Assembly (NCBI GenBank): GCA_015488275.1
Contig: WFOD01000287.1
Span: forward strand, 1 to 48,902
DNA: 48,902 bases
Source: Deltaproteobacteria bacterium
GTDB lineage: Bacteria; Desulfobacterota; Desulfobulbia; Desulfobulbales; S012-135
Direction: 5' to 3'
The position numbers and the translations under genes are program-made. Shown here in pieces: positions 34,852-44,211 of the stretch; positions within the stretch are counted from its first letter, which is position 1, and each line of letters begins with the position of its first letter. The notes below the pieces were generated by a model. That model worked only from the letters and a program-made list of their open reading frames with translations, was not told the origin of the DNA and made no database searches.

Positions 34852-36405
34852 ATGCTCGAACGGTTCAGCCTGGGCAAACGGCTTGTGGTCCTAGTGGTCT
34901 TTTTCGGTGTGGTGCTGGTGTTGGGCATGGTGGCCGGATTCGCCATGATCCGCCATGTGCAGATCGGCGGCCGGCTGTACGCTGGGATCGATCTGGTGCA
35001 GCGCCAGACCGATCAACTCGCCCGGCTCCGCATGAATCTGAATTTTATTAACGGCATGTTGTACGCCATGCTGGCTGAATACGACGAAGATGATGACGAA
35101 ACCGTGCGCCGGGTCCTCGCCCGGGGCGAGGAGCTTCTGAGGGCCCTGGAGGCCCAGTTTCAGGGCAAGGAGGGAGAACGCTTTACCTGTCTCTCCTGCC
35201 ACGGGCCAGAGTACTACGAGGAGCCGCACGAGCTCAACACCTCAGCCCTGGAAGCGTGGCGGCAGATGCGCGCCGTGATCGTCGATACCCTCTTGCCATT
35301 GCTGGCCGAGGAGGAGAGTGAAGAGGCGCTGGGCGTGCTGGAGGGCGAGTACTCCGACTGGTATGTGGAGATCATGGTCGCCACCAAGGAAGAGGTAGAG
35401 CAGCTCCGGGATTCGCTCGCCACCGTGCAAGAGGCGGCGAACGCCACCATTGCCTCGGTGCAGCGCCTTTTTCTCTACAGCGGGGTGGGCGTTATCCTCC
35501 TGGCCAGTGTGTTCGTCTTTTTCTTTATCCGCTCCCTGGTCCGCGGGGTAAAGGCAGTGACCGCAGAGCTTGGCGACAGCGCCGATCAATTCCAGCAGAC
35601 CTCTGAAGCCGCCGCGCAAGCATCTCGCAACATCGCTGGCATGGCGGCGGATTTGGCCGCCGGCTTGGAGAAGACGGCCACCTCCTTGGGGCAGATCAAC
35701 GCAATGGTACAGCAGAACGAAGAGGGGACCGGCAAGGCGCGGGACACGGTGCGTCACAACGAGGCCATTGTCCAGCGGGCCAACAGCGCCATGCAGGACC
35801 TGCTGATGACAATGGAAAAGATCAAAAAGGACAGCGACCGGATCGCCACGATTATCCAGGATATCGAGGGGATCGCCTCTCAGACCAATCTATTGGCCTT
35901 GAATGCCGCGGTGGAGGCGGCCCGGGCCGGCGAGCACGGTCAGGGGTTTGCTGTGGTGGCCGACGAGGTGCGCAACCTGGCCCAGCGGACCGCTGGTTCG
36001 GCCCAGAACTCTTCCGCCCTGCTCGTCGCATCCCTGGCCAATGTGGACGAGGGGCTCGCACAGGTCGAGGTGGTGGCCAGAGAGTTGTCGGCCATCACTG
36101 AGAGCACGGGCGAGACCTGTCGGGTCCTTGAGGAGATCGCTACCGCATCGCATGAGCAGGCGGTCGGGGTGGAGCAGATCAGCGGAGCCATCCAGCAGAT
36201 GGAGGGCGGCACCAAATCGCTGACCGGACACTCCGATCTGCTCGCCAGCACTGCCGAAATTCTGCTGCAACATACTGGCGTGCTGCGGCGCAACATCGGC
36301 CATCTCGTCGCCCTGGTCCAGGGGCGCGGCGCGGCTGCTGGGACCTCTGCCGTAAACGCGAACGATACCGCCGCCGGGTCTCCTATCCCAGCCCCTGCCT
36401 CTTGA
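34852..36405 (+). CDS. Methyl-accepting chemotaxis protein with periplasmic heme c motif
   Basis: A 517 aa chemoreceptor from ATG 34852 (SD GAGGGGGG). TM1 spans about 11-35, a mainly helical periplasmic sensor about 36-205, TM2 about 206-228. The sensor contains [11 protein letters not shown] (C113, C116, H117), a CxxCH heme c site. Helices around it ([20 protein letters not shown]) suggest a four-helix bundle rather than PAS. The signalling domain has the hairpin tip [20 protein letters not shown] followed by [21 protein letters not shown] covalent heme would let it sense redox state, O2 or NO. No CheA/CheW genes are nearby. The 3' end overlaps the convergent mnmG by 23 bp. Confidence 0.92.
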   Translation: MLERFSLGKRLVVLVVFFGVVLVLGMVAGFAMIRHVQIGGRLYAGIDLVQRQTDQLARLRMNLNFINGMLYAMLAEYDEDDDETVRRVLARGEELLRALEAQFQGKEGERFTCLSCHGPEYYEEPHELNTSALEAWRQMRAVIVDTLLPLLAEEESEEALGVLEGEYSDWYVEIMVATKEEVEQLRDSLATVQEAANATIASVQRLFLYSGVGVILLASVFVFFFIRSLVRGVKAVTAELGDSADQFQQTSEAAAQASRNIAGMAADLAAGLEKTATSLGQINAMVQQNEEGTGKARDTVRHNEAIVQRANSAMQDLLMTMEKIKKDSDRIATIIQDIEGIASQTNLLALNAAVEAARAGEHGQGFAVVADEVRNLAQRTAGSAQNSSALLVASLANVDEGLAQVEVVARELSAITESTGETCRVLEEIATASHEQAVGVEQISGAIQQMEGGTKSLTGHSDLLASTAEILLQHTGVLRRNIGHLVALVQGRGAAAGTSAVNANDTAAGSPIPAPAS

Positions 36406-38260
36406 GGTGCACCTGGAGCACGGCGATAGCGGCCGGGGTCACACCTGAGATCCGCATGGCCTGGCCCAGGGATCTGGGCCGGACGCGGGAGAGCTTTTCC
36501 ACCACTTCGGCGGACAGGCCGGGCATGGCCGTGTAGTCGAGATCGTCGGGCAAGCGGCAGTCCTCCATCCGGCGGAAGCGGGCCACCTGTTCTTCCTGGC
36601 GGGCGATATAGCCCTGGTACTTGACCTGCACCTCGATCTCCCGCCGGGCCTCTGGGCTTGCGCCGAATCGCCGGCCAGCGAGCCGCTCCACGGTATCGAG
36701 ATCCACTCCCGGCCGCCGCAGGATGTCGGCCAGCGTGGCCGGTTGGCGCAAAGGGACCAGGCCGAGATCCTGGAGCCGCTGGTTGGTCTCCCGGTCCGGC
36801 CGTAGGGAGATGGCGGCGAGCGCTGCTGTGCCTTCCTCGATCTCCCGCCGTTTGGCGGTGAACCGCTCCCAGGTTGCGTCGTCCACCAGGCCGATCCGCC
36901 GGCCCAGATCCCGGAGCCGCAGGTCAGCGTTGTCTTCGCGCAAGAGCAAGCGGTACTCGGCCCGGGAGGTGAAAAGGCGATACGGCTCCTTGGTGCCACG
37001 GGTGACGAGATCGTCGATCAACACGCCGATATAGGCCTGCGAGCGGTCGATGACGATTGCCTCCTCGCCCCGGACCCGCCGGGCGGCGTTGACACCGGCC
37101 ACCAGACCCTGGGCCGCCGCCTCTTCATAACCCGAAGTGCCGTTGATCTGGCCGGCGAGAAACAGCCCGGCGAGGCGCTTGCTCTCCAAGGTGGGATAGA
37201 GCTCAAGGGGATCGACGTAATCGTACTCAATGGCGTAGCCCGGCCGGATGATCTCCACCCGCTCGAGACCAGGAATGCTCCGCAGCATGGCGCGTTGCAC
37301 GTCCAGCGGCAGGCTGGTGGACACGCCGTTGGGATAGACCTCCACCGTCTCCAACCCTTCGGGCTCCAAAAAGATCTGATGGCGTTCTTTGTCGGGAAAG
37401 CGCATCACCTTGTCTTCGATGGAGGGGCAGTACCGTGCGCCAATGCCGGTGATGACGCCGGCGTACATTGGCGAGCGGTTGGCCGCTTTGCGGATGATTT
37501 CGTGGGTCGCCGGCGTGGTGTAGGTGATGTGGCATGGCCGTTGGGGTAACTGCGGCCGGGGCGGACTGGAAAAGGAGAACACAGCCGGGGGATCGTCGCC
37601 CGGCTGGAGAGCAAGGCCCGCATAGTCAATGGTGGTGCCGTCCAGCCGCGGCGTGGTGCCCGTCTTCATTCTCCCCATCCGAAAGCCGATTTCCCGCAGG
37701 TGTTCGGGCAGTTGGAGGGAGGGGGCGTCGCCCATGCGGCCCGCGGGCCACGACTGCAGGCCAATGTGGATGCGGCCGTTGAGAAAGGTGCCGGTGGCGA
37801 TCACCACGGCCCGGGCGCCAATGGTCTCGCCCAAGGAGGTGCGCACCCCTACCACTTCCTGGCCGCGGAGTTCGAGCCGGTCCACCACCGCCTGCCGGAT
37901 GACGAGGTTGGCTTGGCGTTCGAGCACAGACTTCATCCGCAGGCGATAGCGCAGCCGGTCCGCTTGGGCGCGGGAGGACCAGACCGCCGGGCCCTTGCTC
38001 GTGTTGAGCCGGCGGAACTGGATGGCCGTGGCGTCGATGTTTTTGGCCATCTCGCCCCCCAGGGCGTCGATCTCGCGCACGAGATGGCCCTTGGCCAATC
38101 CCCCTACCGCTGGGTTGCACGACATGGCGCCGATGGTATCGGCGTTCATCACGCACGCCAGGGTGCGGCAACCAAGACGGGCCGCGGCCAAGGCCGCCTC
38201 GCAACCGGCGTGACCGGCGCCGATCACCACCACGTCGTAGGTCGTTGCATAACTGGTCAC
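36383..38260 (-). CDS. mnmG: tRNA uridine-5-carboxymethylaminomethyl modification enzyme MnmG (GidA)
   Basis: A 625 aa FAD protein, full length, with a GTG start at 38260-38258 behind GAGGGA. The dinucleotide-binding motif is [20 protein letters not shown], followed by [52 protein letters not shown] and [20 protein letters not shown]. With MnmE it modifies U34 of several tRNAs. mnmE is not in the window. Confidence 0.97.
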   Translation of the reverse strand: MTSYATTYDVVVIGAGHAGCEAALAAARLGCRTLACVMNADTIGAMSCNPAVGGLAKGHLVREIDALGGEMAKNIDATAIQFRRLNTSKGPAVWSSRAQADRLRYRLRMKSVLERQANLVIRQAVVDRLELRGQEVVGVRTSLGETIGARAVVIATGTFLNGRIHIGLQSWPAGRMGDAPSLQLPEHLREIGFRMGRMKTGTTPRLDGTTIDYAGLALQPGDDPPAVFSFSSPPRPQLPQRPCHITYTTPATHEIIRKAANRSPMYAGVITGIGARYCPSIEDKVMRFPDKERHQIFLEPEGLETVEVYPNGVSTSLPLDVQRAMLRSIPGLERVEIIRPGYAIEYDYVDPLELYPTLESKRLAGLFLAGQINGTSGYEEAAAQGLVAGVNAARRVRGEEAIVIDRSQAYIGVLIDDLVTRGTKEPYRLFTSRAEYRLLLREDNADLRLRDLGRRIGLVDDATWERFTAKRREIEEGTAALAAISLRPDRETNQRLQDLGLVPLRQPATLADILRRPGVDLDTVERLAGRRFGASPEARREIEVQVKYQGYIARQEEQVARFRRMEDCRLPDDLDYTAMPGLSAEVVEKLSRVRPRSLGQAMRISGVTPAAIAVLQVHLKRQGLG

Positions 38261-38317
38261 AGGATATCCCTCACATCTGCCGGCGTCGCGGCGTTTGCAG
38301 GCTGGGTATACGGGCTG

Positions 38318-39955
38318 TTATCGGGAGCGAGAACGGTTGAGGAGGCCGGCCGCGTCGAGCAGGTGGCGGGGCAGGTCATCGGCTGTTGGCGGAGCTTCCG
38401 CCTCTTGCCGCCGCTGCTGGGCAAAGATGTCGAGCAGCCGGTTGGCCAGGGCCTTGCCGAGCTGTACGCCTTCTTGGTCAAAGGAGTTGATGTTCCAGAC
38501 AAAGCCCTGAAAGGCGATCTTGGCCTCGTACAGGGCCAGGAGGGCTCCCATAGCGCGGGGCGTGAGGCGGTCGGCGATGAGGATACAGCTTGGCCGGTTG
38601 CCGGCGAACCGCTTGTTGGGGTTGTCGTGCGGCCGCCCGGTGGCCAGGGCCAGGGCCTGCGCCAGGATGTTGGCAAGGAGTTTTTCCTGCGATGTCGTGC
38701 CGTCCACCTCGGTGTCTTCGCCGTACTGGCTTTGCCGGAAGGCGATAAACTCGGCCGGGACCACGGTGGTTCCCTGGTGAAGGAGTTGGTAGAAGGCGTG
38801 CTGGCCGTTGGTGCCTGGTTCGCCCCAAACGATGGGGCCGGTTTGGAAGGACACGGTCTGGCCCAGCCGGTCGATGGACTTGCCGTTGCTTTCCATGTCG
38901 CATTGCTGGAGATGGGCGGGAAAGCGGTGCAGGGCCTGACTGTACGGCAGCACGGCCACGGTCTCCATACCGAGAAAGTTGCGGTTCCAGATACCGATGA
39001 GGGCGAGGAGCAGGGGAAGGTTGTCTGTGATCTGCGGCCGGGCCGCCACTTCGTCCATTTCGTGCGCGCCGCGCAGGATCTCGACAAAGGCGTCGTAGCC
39101 GAGCAGAAAGGCGAGCGGCACGCCGCCCACCATTGAAGTGGCCGAATAGCGGCCGCCGATGAAGTCGAACATGAAAAAGGAGCGCAGGTAGCGTTCGGGA
39201 TCGTCCATCGGACTTCCCTTGCCGGTCACGGCCAGGATGCGGCGGCGTGGATCGCAGCCGGCCTGGAGAAAGAACCGGCGGACCAACTCCTCGTTGGTGC
39301 GGGTCTCAAGCGTTGTGCCGCTTTTGGAAACCACGCAGGCCAAGGTTCGGGCCGGCTCCACCTTGCGCAGCACGGCGGCGGCGTCGTCGGGATCCACGTT
39401 GGCGATAAAGTGTACGCGGCGGCCCGGCAGGGCAAAGGGCTGCAAGGCCAGGGCCAGGGCCCGGGGGCCAAGATCCGAGCCGCCGATGCCGATGCAGACC
39501 AGATCGGTGAACGGCTCGCCCGCCTCGTTGAGCAGCGCGCCAGAGGCCAGGTCCTGGGTGAACTCGTGGAGCCTGGCCAACTGCTGTTTGGCCAGTTCCG
39601 TGGCCTGCGGATGCTTGGGCGTAGCAGAAAAGATATCGCGGCAGGCGGTGTGGAGCACGGCGCGGTTTTCACACTCGTATCCCACGATCCGGTTCATGAC
39701 CACGCCGCGCCGCATCATGTCGAACTGCTCCACGGCCCGGCGCTGGTCGGCAAGCTCCTGGAGGGCGGCGAGCGTCTGGTCGTCGAGCCGCGCAAAGGCG
39801 TAGAGCAGATCAAATCCTGCGCCTGAGGCGCGGTAGCGCTGCAACCGCTCCGGGGTGAGCAGACCTGGGGCGGTGAGATCGCATGGCCTGCTGGCCAGCT
39901 CCAGGAGGCGGCGGTATGCCGGGGTCGTTCGCCAGTCTTGCAGGTAGGTTTCCAT
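38318..39955 (-). CDS. pgi: Glucose-6-phosphate isomerase
   Basis: A 545 aa enzyme starting at ATG 39955-39953 (METYLQDWRTTPAYRRLLEL). It contains VCIGIGGSDLGPRALALAL, VSKSGTTLET, GGRYSATSMVGGVPLAFLLG, WGEPGTNGQHAFYQLLHQGT and NPNKRFAGNRPS, the active-site and family signatures. It interconverts glucose-6-P and fructose-6-P. Its upstream region carries copy 2 of the long palindromic repeat, which would be transcribed in the 5' leader or lie over the promoter. Confidence 0.95.
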   Translation of the reverse strand: METYLQDWRTTPAYRRLLELASRPCDLTAPGLLTPERLQRYRASGAGFDLLYAFARLDDQTLAALQELADQRRAVEQFDMMRRGVVMNRIVGYECENRAVLHTACRDIFSATPKHPQATELAKQQLARLHEFTQDLASGALLNEAGEPFTDLVCIGIGGSDLGPRALALALQPFALPGRRVHFIANVDPDDAAAVLRKVEPARTLACVVSKSGTTLETRTNEELVRRFFLQAGCDPRRRILAVTGKGSPMDDPERYLRSFFMFDFIGGRYSATSMVGGVPLAFLLGYDAFVEILRGAHEMDEVAARPQITDNLPLLLALIGIWNRNFLGMETVAVLPYSQALHRFPAHLQQCDMESNGKSIDRLGQTVSFQTGPIVWGEPGTNGQHAFYQLLHQGTTVVPAEFIAFRQSQYGEDTEVDGTTSQEKLLANILAQALALATGRPHDNPNKRFAGNRPSCILIADRLTPRAMGALLALYEAKIAFQGFVWNINSFDQEGVQLGKALANRLLDIFAQQRRQEAEAPPTADDLPRHLLDAAGLLNRSRSR

Positions 39956-40011
39956 AAGGGTGAGAGGCCTTCGTTGGTTTTGTCCGCCGGGCGGCAAAAG
40001 GGGAAGCAAGA

Positions 40012-40174
40012 GTATCTGGTCACAGGGCACCCCATCTGCGGCGTCATCAGCACGCTTGCGTAGCTCCCAGCACGCGGCGCGTGCCTCTTCCTTGCATCTG
40101 GGGCGCCCTGCAACCAGATACCCGGTCCGCGAGATCGCGACTTCGGCATACGAAGGAGCAACTCCGTGACCAGT
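40012..40174 (+). repeat. ~165-bp nested palindromic repeat, copy 2
   Basis: Same layout as 28518-28682: outer arms GTATCTGGTCACAGGG and CGCCCTGCAACCAGATAC, inner hairpin GCACGC-GGC-GCGTGC, tail with GCGACTTCGGCATACGAAGG and terminal GTGACCAGT. The second arm set CTGGTCAC/GTGACCAG links the two ends. It lies 57 bp upstream of the pgi start. Confidence 0.8.
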
Positions 40175-40239
40175 TCCAAGCAAGACGGGTCAAGGCCCGC
40201 CGCCCGGCAAGGTTCCAGGGAAATAACGACAGTTTTGCC

Positions 40240-40268
40240 TTGACAACCGTAAGGTCTCGCAATACGCT
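40240..40268 (+). promoter_or_regulatory. Sigma-70 promoter of the J-domain protein gene
   Basis: Consensus TTGACA (40240-40245), a 17-bp spacer and TACGCT (40263-40268). A leader of about 100 nt precedes the start at 40373. Confidence 0.65.
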
Positions 40269-40372
40269 CCTTGGATATATCTATTTGCACGCACTATTGC
40301 AGGAGCGGCAACGCCTGTCAAGCCGGTGGAACATTCCCTGTCCGGTTCCGGCTCCATCCTGGAGGTGACTTG

Positions 40373-41242
40373 ATGACGGCCGTGGTGGCGGAGCACCAAC
40401 TGTATCGCGCCTGCGAGATCCTGTTCGGCAGCGAGTTGCGCCTGTCGCGCGAGTTTCTCGAATACTTGCAGCCAGCAGGGGTCAAAAGCGCTTTCCGGCG
40501 GCGGGCGCGGGAGACCCATCCCGATACTGCGGCGGCTGGTGACCAGGAAGCGCAACAGCGCTGCTCTGTGCTGTTTCACGACGTCAAACAGGCCTACGAA
40601 GACCTGCTCGCCTATCTCGACGCCCGGGAGAAAGGCTACCGGCTCTGTGGCCCAGGCAACAACGGCCACTCTCGAGGGCCGGCTTGGGCGGCGGCCGAGC
40701 CGGGCGACGGCGCGACGCACCGGCACCGGCCGGAGCGTAACGGCAAGGGCCACGCCTGGAGCGGAGGGAGCGCGCGCCGTTTCAGGCGCGCCGGGGAAAA
40801 GGGCTGGCAGGAGCGCTTGCAGCGGCGTTACCAAGGACCTATGCCCCAGCGCCCCTTGTTGTTCGGTCATTTCTTGTACTACGCCGGTGAGGTCTCCTGG
40901 CGCCAGGTCATCCAGGCCCTGGTCTGGCAGCGGCAGCAGCGGCCGCGCCTGGGCGAGCTCGGCCGCCGTTTAGGTTGGCTCTCCGAGGCCGATATCCTCC
41001 AGGTGCTCGATCGGCGTCTTCCCCTGCGGCCGTTCGGCGAAGAAGCGGTCCGCCTGGGGCTGCTCGACGAGCCCCGTTTGCGCGTCCTCGTCTGGCAACA
41101 GCGCCGGCTCCAGCGGAGATTCGGCGATTATTTCGTTGAGCACGCCATCCTTTCCGGGCCGCGGGTGGAGACGCTTGCCGCCCGTCACCGGCAGCACAAC
41201 CTGCGCTACGCCCGTACGCGGCAGCAGAGCGGGAGCTGCTGA
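40373..41242 (+). CDS. J-domain protein with C-terminal GspE-N-like repeats
   Basis: A 289 aa protein starting at ATG 40373 with GGAGGTG upstream. The N-terminal 80 residues form a divergent J domain: LYRACEILFG, the HPD motif in RETHPDTAAAG (about 45-55) and VKQAYEDLLAYLD. A charged Gly/Arg/His-rich linker follows (about 95-150). The C-terminal part (about 155-275) carries repeated segments of the form LGELGRRLGWLSEADILQVL and RFGDYFVEHAILSG, resembling the N-terminal domain of GspE/MshE-type ATPases, some of which bind c-di-GMP. It may recruit Hsp70 to a secretion or signalling partner; this is inference. The next gene starts 36 bp downstream. Confidence 0.75.
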   Translation: MTAVVAEHQLYRACEILFGSELRLSREFLEYLQPAGVKSAFRRRARETHPDTAAAGDQEAQQRCSVLFHDVKQAYEDLLAYLDAREKGYRLCGPGNNGHSRGPAWAAAEPGDGATHRHRPERNGKGHAWSGGSARRFRRAGEKGWQERLQRRYQGPMPQRPLLFGHFLYYAGEVSWRQVIQALVWQRQQRPRLGELGRRLGWLSEADILQVLDRRLPLRPFGEEAVRLGLLDEPRLRVLVWQQRRLQRRFGDYFVEHAILSGPRVETLAARHRQHNLRYARTRQQSGSC

Positions 41243-41278
41243 GCGCAAGAAGGCCCGCCACTCCCCGTCGCCTCCCTC

Positions 41279-43108
41279 TTGCATTACTGGTGGAAGTCTG
41301 CCTTGTTTTACAACAATATCATCTACCTACTGGTCGTTATTCTCCTCTTTTCGGCCAGTACTGTGCCGGAAACGCCCCAACTCCCCCCTCTGTGGAGCCT
41401 GGCGCTGTTCGCCGCCAAGCTGTTCGCCTTTCGGGAGGTTTGCAGGGCCCTGTTTCGTCCTTTTCGCGCCACCTCACCGCCACGCTACTTTGCCGCTGAA
41501 CAACGTCTCTCCATACTGGCCATCGTCATGGTGGCGGTGGACATCTATCTGCTGGACTGCCAGTACTACATTGCCCGCTTGCCGTTCGTAGGCCTCCTGC
41601 CCTCTCTGGTGGACGGGGTGGGCATGGCGGTGTTTTTCTTTTATCTGGCGGTGATGTGGGCCGAGGCGGTGGACGCTTACGGCGTCGTTTTTGGCCGCCG
41701 CTATTCCCGCGGCCGGTTCGTGCTCAACAGCCTGAAGGCCAACGTGCCGGTCGTCCTGCCTTGGTTCCTCCTGTCGCTTTTATCCGATCTTTTGCGGTGG
41801 TTGCCCATCTCCTGGCTGGGCCGCTTTCTCGACACCGCTTGGGGCGAATGGGCGGTGCTCATGCTGTTCTTCCTCGTCCTTGCCGTGTTCTTTCCGGTCA
41901 TCGTCACCCGGATGTGGAACTGCACGCCGCTTCCCTCCGGCGAGACGCGGCAGCGGATCGAGCGTTTTTGCCGCCGCCAGGGGGTCCGCTACGCCGACAT
42001 TCTCCTTTGGCCGTTGTTCGAAGGGCAGGTGCTTACCGCCGGCGTGCTCGGCATTGTTGGGCGTTACCGGTATCTGCTCGTAACCCCCGCCCTGTTGCAT
42101 ACCGTGACCCCAGAAGAGGTGGAGGCGGTCATGGCCCACGAGCTGGGACATGTGAAGTACCGCCACATGTACCTCTACCTCTTTCTCTTTTTGGGGTTTG
42201 GTCTTCTTTCGCAGGTGGTGAGCTATCCAGCCCTGTCGCTCCTGTTGGATTCAGACCTGTTTTACTGGTTTGTGGATATTGCGGACAAAGAACCGAACTC
42301 GGCCCTGACCCTGGTGACCACTGTGTCGATGATGGGGCTGCTCGTGGTCTATTTCCGTTTTGTGTTCGGTTTTTTCATGCGCAACTTTGAGCGGCAGGCA
42401 GACCTGCACGCCTGGGAGGTGATGGGCAGTGGCCGTCCTCTGGCCTCGGTGCTCGAAAAGATCGCTGTGTTGAGCGGCGATATCCGTGATCTGCCGAGCT
42501 GGCACCATTTTGGCATCGGTCAGCGGGTCGCGTTTCTCGAGCGGTGCGACCGCGATCCCCGGGCAGCCGCCGGGCATCACCGGAAGGTACGGGCCGCCCT
42601 TTTCGCTTACTGCGCTGTGCTCGCCCTGGCCGGGGCGCTGCTCTTTCAGATGCCCAGCGATCTTTTGGAAGGCGCGCCACGGGAGAAGTTCGCCGCCGCT
42701 GTGCTCCAGCAGCGGATCGAACAGGAGCCGCAGAACTATGTCTGGCGTCTTTTGCTCGCCGATTTGGAGCAGAGCCGCCACCGCTACGCCGAGGCCATTG
42801 CCGCTTACGAGGAAGCGCGGCGGCTGGCTCCTGCCAATGCCGACATCATGAACAACCTTGCCTGGCTCTACCTGACGGCCGAGGACCCGCGTTTCCGTGA
42901 CTACGACATGGCCCTCATCCTGGCCCGTGAGGCCGCCCGCCTGAAGGCCGCAGGCTATATCTACGATACCTTGGCGCTCGCCTATTGGGAGAACGGCTAT
43001 CCCGAGTTGGCCATCAAGGCAGAGGAGCGGGCCCTGGCCCTGGACCCTGCCAACGCAGTGTACTACCGCCAGCAACTGGCAAAGTTTCGCCAGGGGGAAG
43101 AAGAGTGA
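41279..43108 (+). CDS. M48-family membrane metalloprotease with C-terminal TPRs
   Basis: A 609 aa integral membrane protein. The best start is TTG 41279 (MHYWWKSALFYNNIIYLLVV); the next in-frame ATG is far downstream. About six TM segments precede the zinc motif in VMAHELGHVKYRHMYLY (HExxH, about 285), followed by further TM helices and NFERQADLHAWEVMGSG, which supplies the downstream Glu/Asp ligand region. A last TM helix (about 445) leads to a periplasmic or cytoplasmic tail with three TPR-like units (ALDPANAVYYRQQL at the end). Related to HtpX/Ste24-like proteases in membrane quality control. Probably in one operon with the J-domain gene. Confidence 0.85.
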   Translation: MHYWWKSALFYNNIIYLLVVILLFSASTVPETPQLPPLWSLALFAAKLFAFREVCRALFRPFRATSPPRYFAAEQRLSILAIVMVAVDIYLLDCQYYIARLPFVGLLPSLVDGVGMAVFFFYLAVMWAEAVDAYGVVFGRRYSRGRFVLNSLKANVPVVLPWFLLSLLSDLLRWLPISWLGRFLDTAWGEWAVLMLFFLVLAVFFPVIVTRMWNCTPLPSGETRQRIERFCRRQGVRYADILLWPLFEGQVLTAGVLGIVGRYRYLLVTPALLHTVTPEEVEAVMAHELGHVKYRHMYLYLFLFLGFGLLSQVVSYPALSLLLDSDLFYWFVDIADKEPNSALTLVTTVSMMGLLVVYFRFVFGFFMRNFERQADLHAWEVMGSGRPLASVLEKIAVLSGDIRDLPSWHHFGIGQRVAFLERCDRDPRAAAGHHRKVRAALFAYCAVLALAGALLFQMPSDLLEGAPREKFAAAVLQQRIEQEPQNYVWRLLLADLEQSRHRYAEAIAAYEEARRLAPANADIMNNLAWLYLTAEDPRFRDYDMALILAREAARLKAAGYIYDTLALAYWENGYPELAIKAEERALALDPANAVYYRQQLAKFRQGEEE

Positions 43109-43174
43109 TGTCCTCCAAGAGGAGAAAAGGCCCTTGTCTTTTTGGCCGGCTCTGTTTATATATTAACCCGTGCT

Positions 43175-43250
<76 letters not shown>

Positions 43251-43263
43251 TTTCGTCAGAACA

Positions 43264-43293
43264 AGGAGCCGAACGGTCGGCTCCTTTTTTTTT
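43264..43293 (+). terminator. Terminator after tRNA-Val
   Basis: AGGAGCCGA-ACGG-TCGGCTCCT followed by nine T. Confidence 0.95.
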
Positions 43294-43344
43294 GGTACGC
43301 CAGGCATGGCGCGCAGCGCCGTGAGTGCGCACCAAATAAAAAAG

Positions 43345-43412
43345 CCCGCAAACCGTTGTGGCTTGCGGGTTTTGTGGACTTCCTTGGAAGCCCTTGGATG
43401 TAAACATGGTGC
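43345..43412 (+). repeat. attachment-site direct repeat, left copy
   Basis: Identical over 68 bp to 48835-48902. It begins with a terminator-like hairpin CCCGCAA-N11-TTGCGGG followed by TTTTG and ends TAAACATGGTGC. Flanks differ (AAAAAAG here, GAAAAAA at the right copy). It lies downstream of tRNA-Val, not inside it. Confidence 0.9.
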
Positions 43413-43803
43413 GAAGGCCACACCCACTTTCGCATGTATCACCTTGAAATTGAATAGTTTTTATTTAGAAACCTTAAAAATTGCCCCCAAAGTTGCCCCC
43501 AGATGATCGCCGCTGGGAGGCATTGGGGAGCGCAAAATACCTGTTCACCCCGCCGCGCCAGCATGGCATTTGAGGGATAGGGGGTGGCGTTTTCTGGGGC
43601 CGCAAAGGTCTAGACCGGCGGCCCACCCAATTTTTTTCCGGCGCAGGTTGGTCCCCAAGCGATGGCAAACTTGTCGAAAAAACATTAACTTTTGCTAAAA
43701 TCAGGCAAAGAATTGATTACAAACTTATTAAACTCCGGCTGGCCCCTTGGTCCCACCGATCACCGGGAAGACCATGCCGCACCGCTCACACCGCCAGCCG
43801 TCC
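43413..43803. other. Left-end non-coding region of the element
   Basis: It contains two direct TTGCCCCCA sites 12 bp apart (43481-43489 and 43493-43501, joined by AAG). These recur at the right end (48741, 48762, 48774) and are likely integrase arm-type sites. An AT-rich tract (about 43672-43735, ACATTAACTTTTGCTAAAAT and ATTGATTACAAACTTATTAA) stands out in this GC-rich element and could be a promoter or strand-opening region. No credible gene. Confidence 0.5.
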
Positions 43804-44211
43804 TCAACGGCCGTGTATGTCGCGTTGCCGCCACCTACCGCACCCCGTTCCTTTCGCCCGCACCGTCCGTCGGTCAGGGGCCGCCTCTTGGCGTTCCCCG
43901 CACCGCTTCAGGTCCGCCGGCAGCCGCCGCCACCCCTCACGCCAGGGGCCGCCGGGCAACGGTCGGACACAACCGGCACCAACACCAGGGATGATCTCCA
44001 GAGCGTTGCAGCCATGACAGCAGGGCGGGACAGAGGCCGGCTCGTGCTGGTCTGGTACAGGTAATTTCCCTCCTTCGGGGGGCGAATCGGGCGAATTGGG
44101 CGAAAACGTTTTGATTTCAGCACGTTGCCTTGGGCGAATGCGGGGCGAATCGGGGCGAATTTCGGGCGAATCATCGAAAAGTTCGGCCAGCAATGCCATT
44201 ACCCTGCTCAT
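43804..44211 (-). CDS. Small protein coupled to the replication gene
   Basis: A 135 aa protein starting at ATG 44211-44209, overlapping the PrimPol stop (ATGA). Its N-terminal region (about 14-45) is low-complexity Ser-Pro-Arg (DSPEIRPDSPRIRP), encoded by the iteron array. The C-terminal half has a Cys pattern, PPCCHGCNALEIIPGVGAGC, then GGPWREGWRRLPADLKRC, reminiscent of short Cys-containing proteins encoded after primase-helicase genes on integrative elements. Function unknown; possibly metal binding. Confidence 0.65.
   Translation of the reverse strand: MSRVMALLAELFDDSPEIRPDSPRIRPRQRAEIKTFSPNSPDSPPEGGKLPVPDQHEPASVPPCCHGCNALEIIPGVGAGCVRPLPGGPWREGWRRLPADLKRCGERQEAAPDRRTVRAKGTGCGRWRQRDIHGR
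44080..44171 (+). repeat. Iteron array 1: seven copies of GGGCGAA(T)
   Basis: GGGCGAAT or GGGCGAAA begins at 44080, 44089, 44098, 44132, 44143, 44153 and 44164. The first three are exactly 9 bp apart; the last four are spaced 10-11 bp, about one helical turn. A 26-bp gap with AAAACGTTTTGATTTCAG separates the groups. It lies at the 5' end of the small coupled gene, beside the replication gene's stop. Confidence 0.8.

Noticed and set aside
43474-44064. Short ORFs in the left end of the element (for example 43474-43668 minus and 43747-44064 plus)
   Set aside because: No RBS, biased Pro/Arg composition, and overlap with arm sites or with the better supported minus-strand gene.
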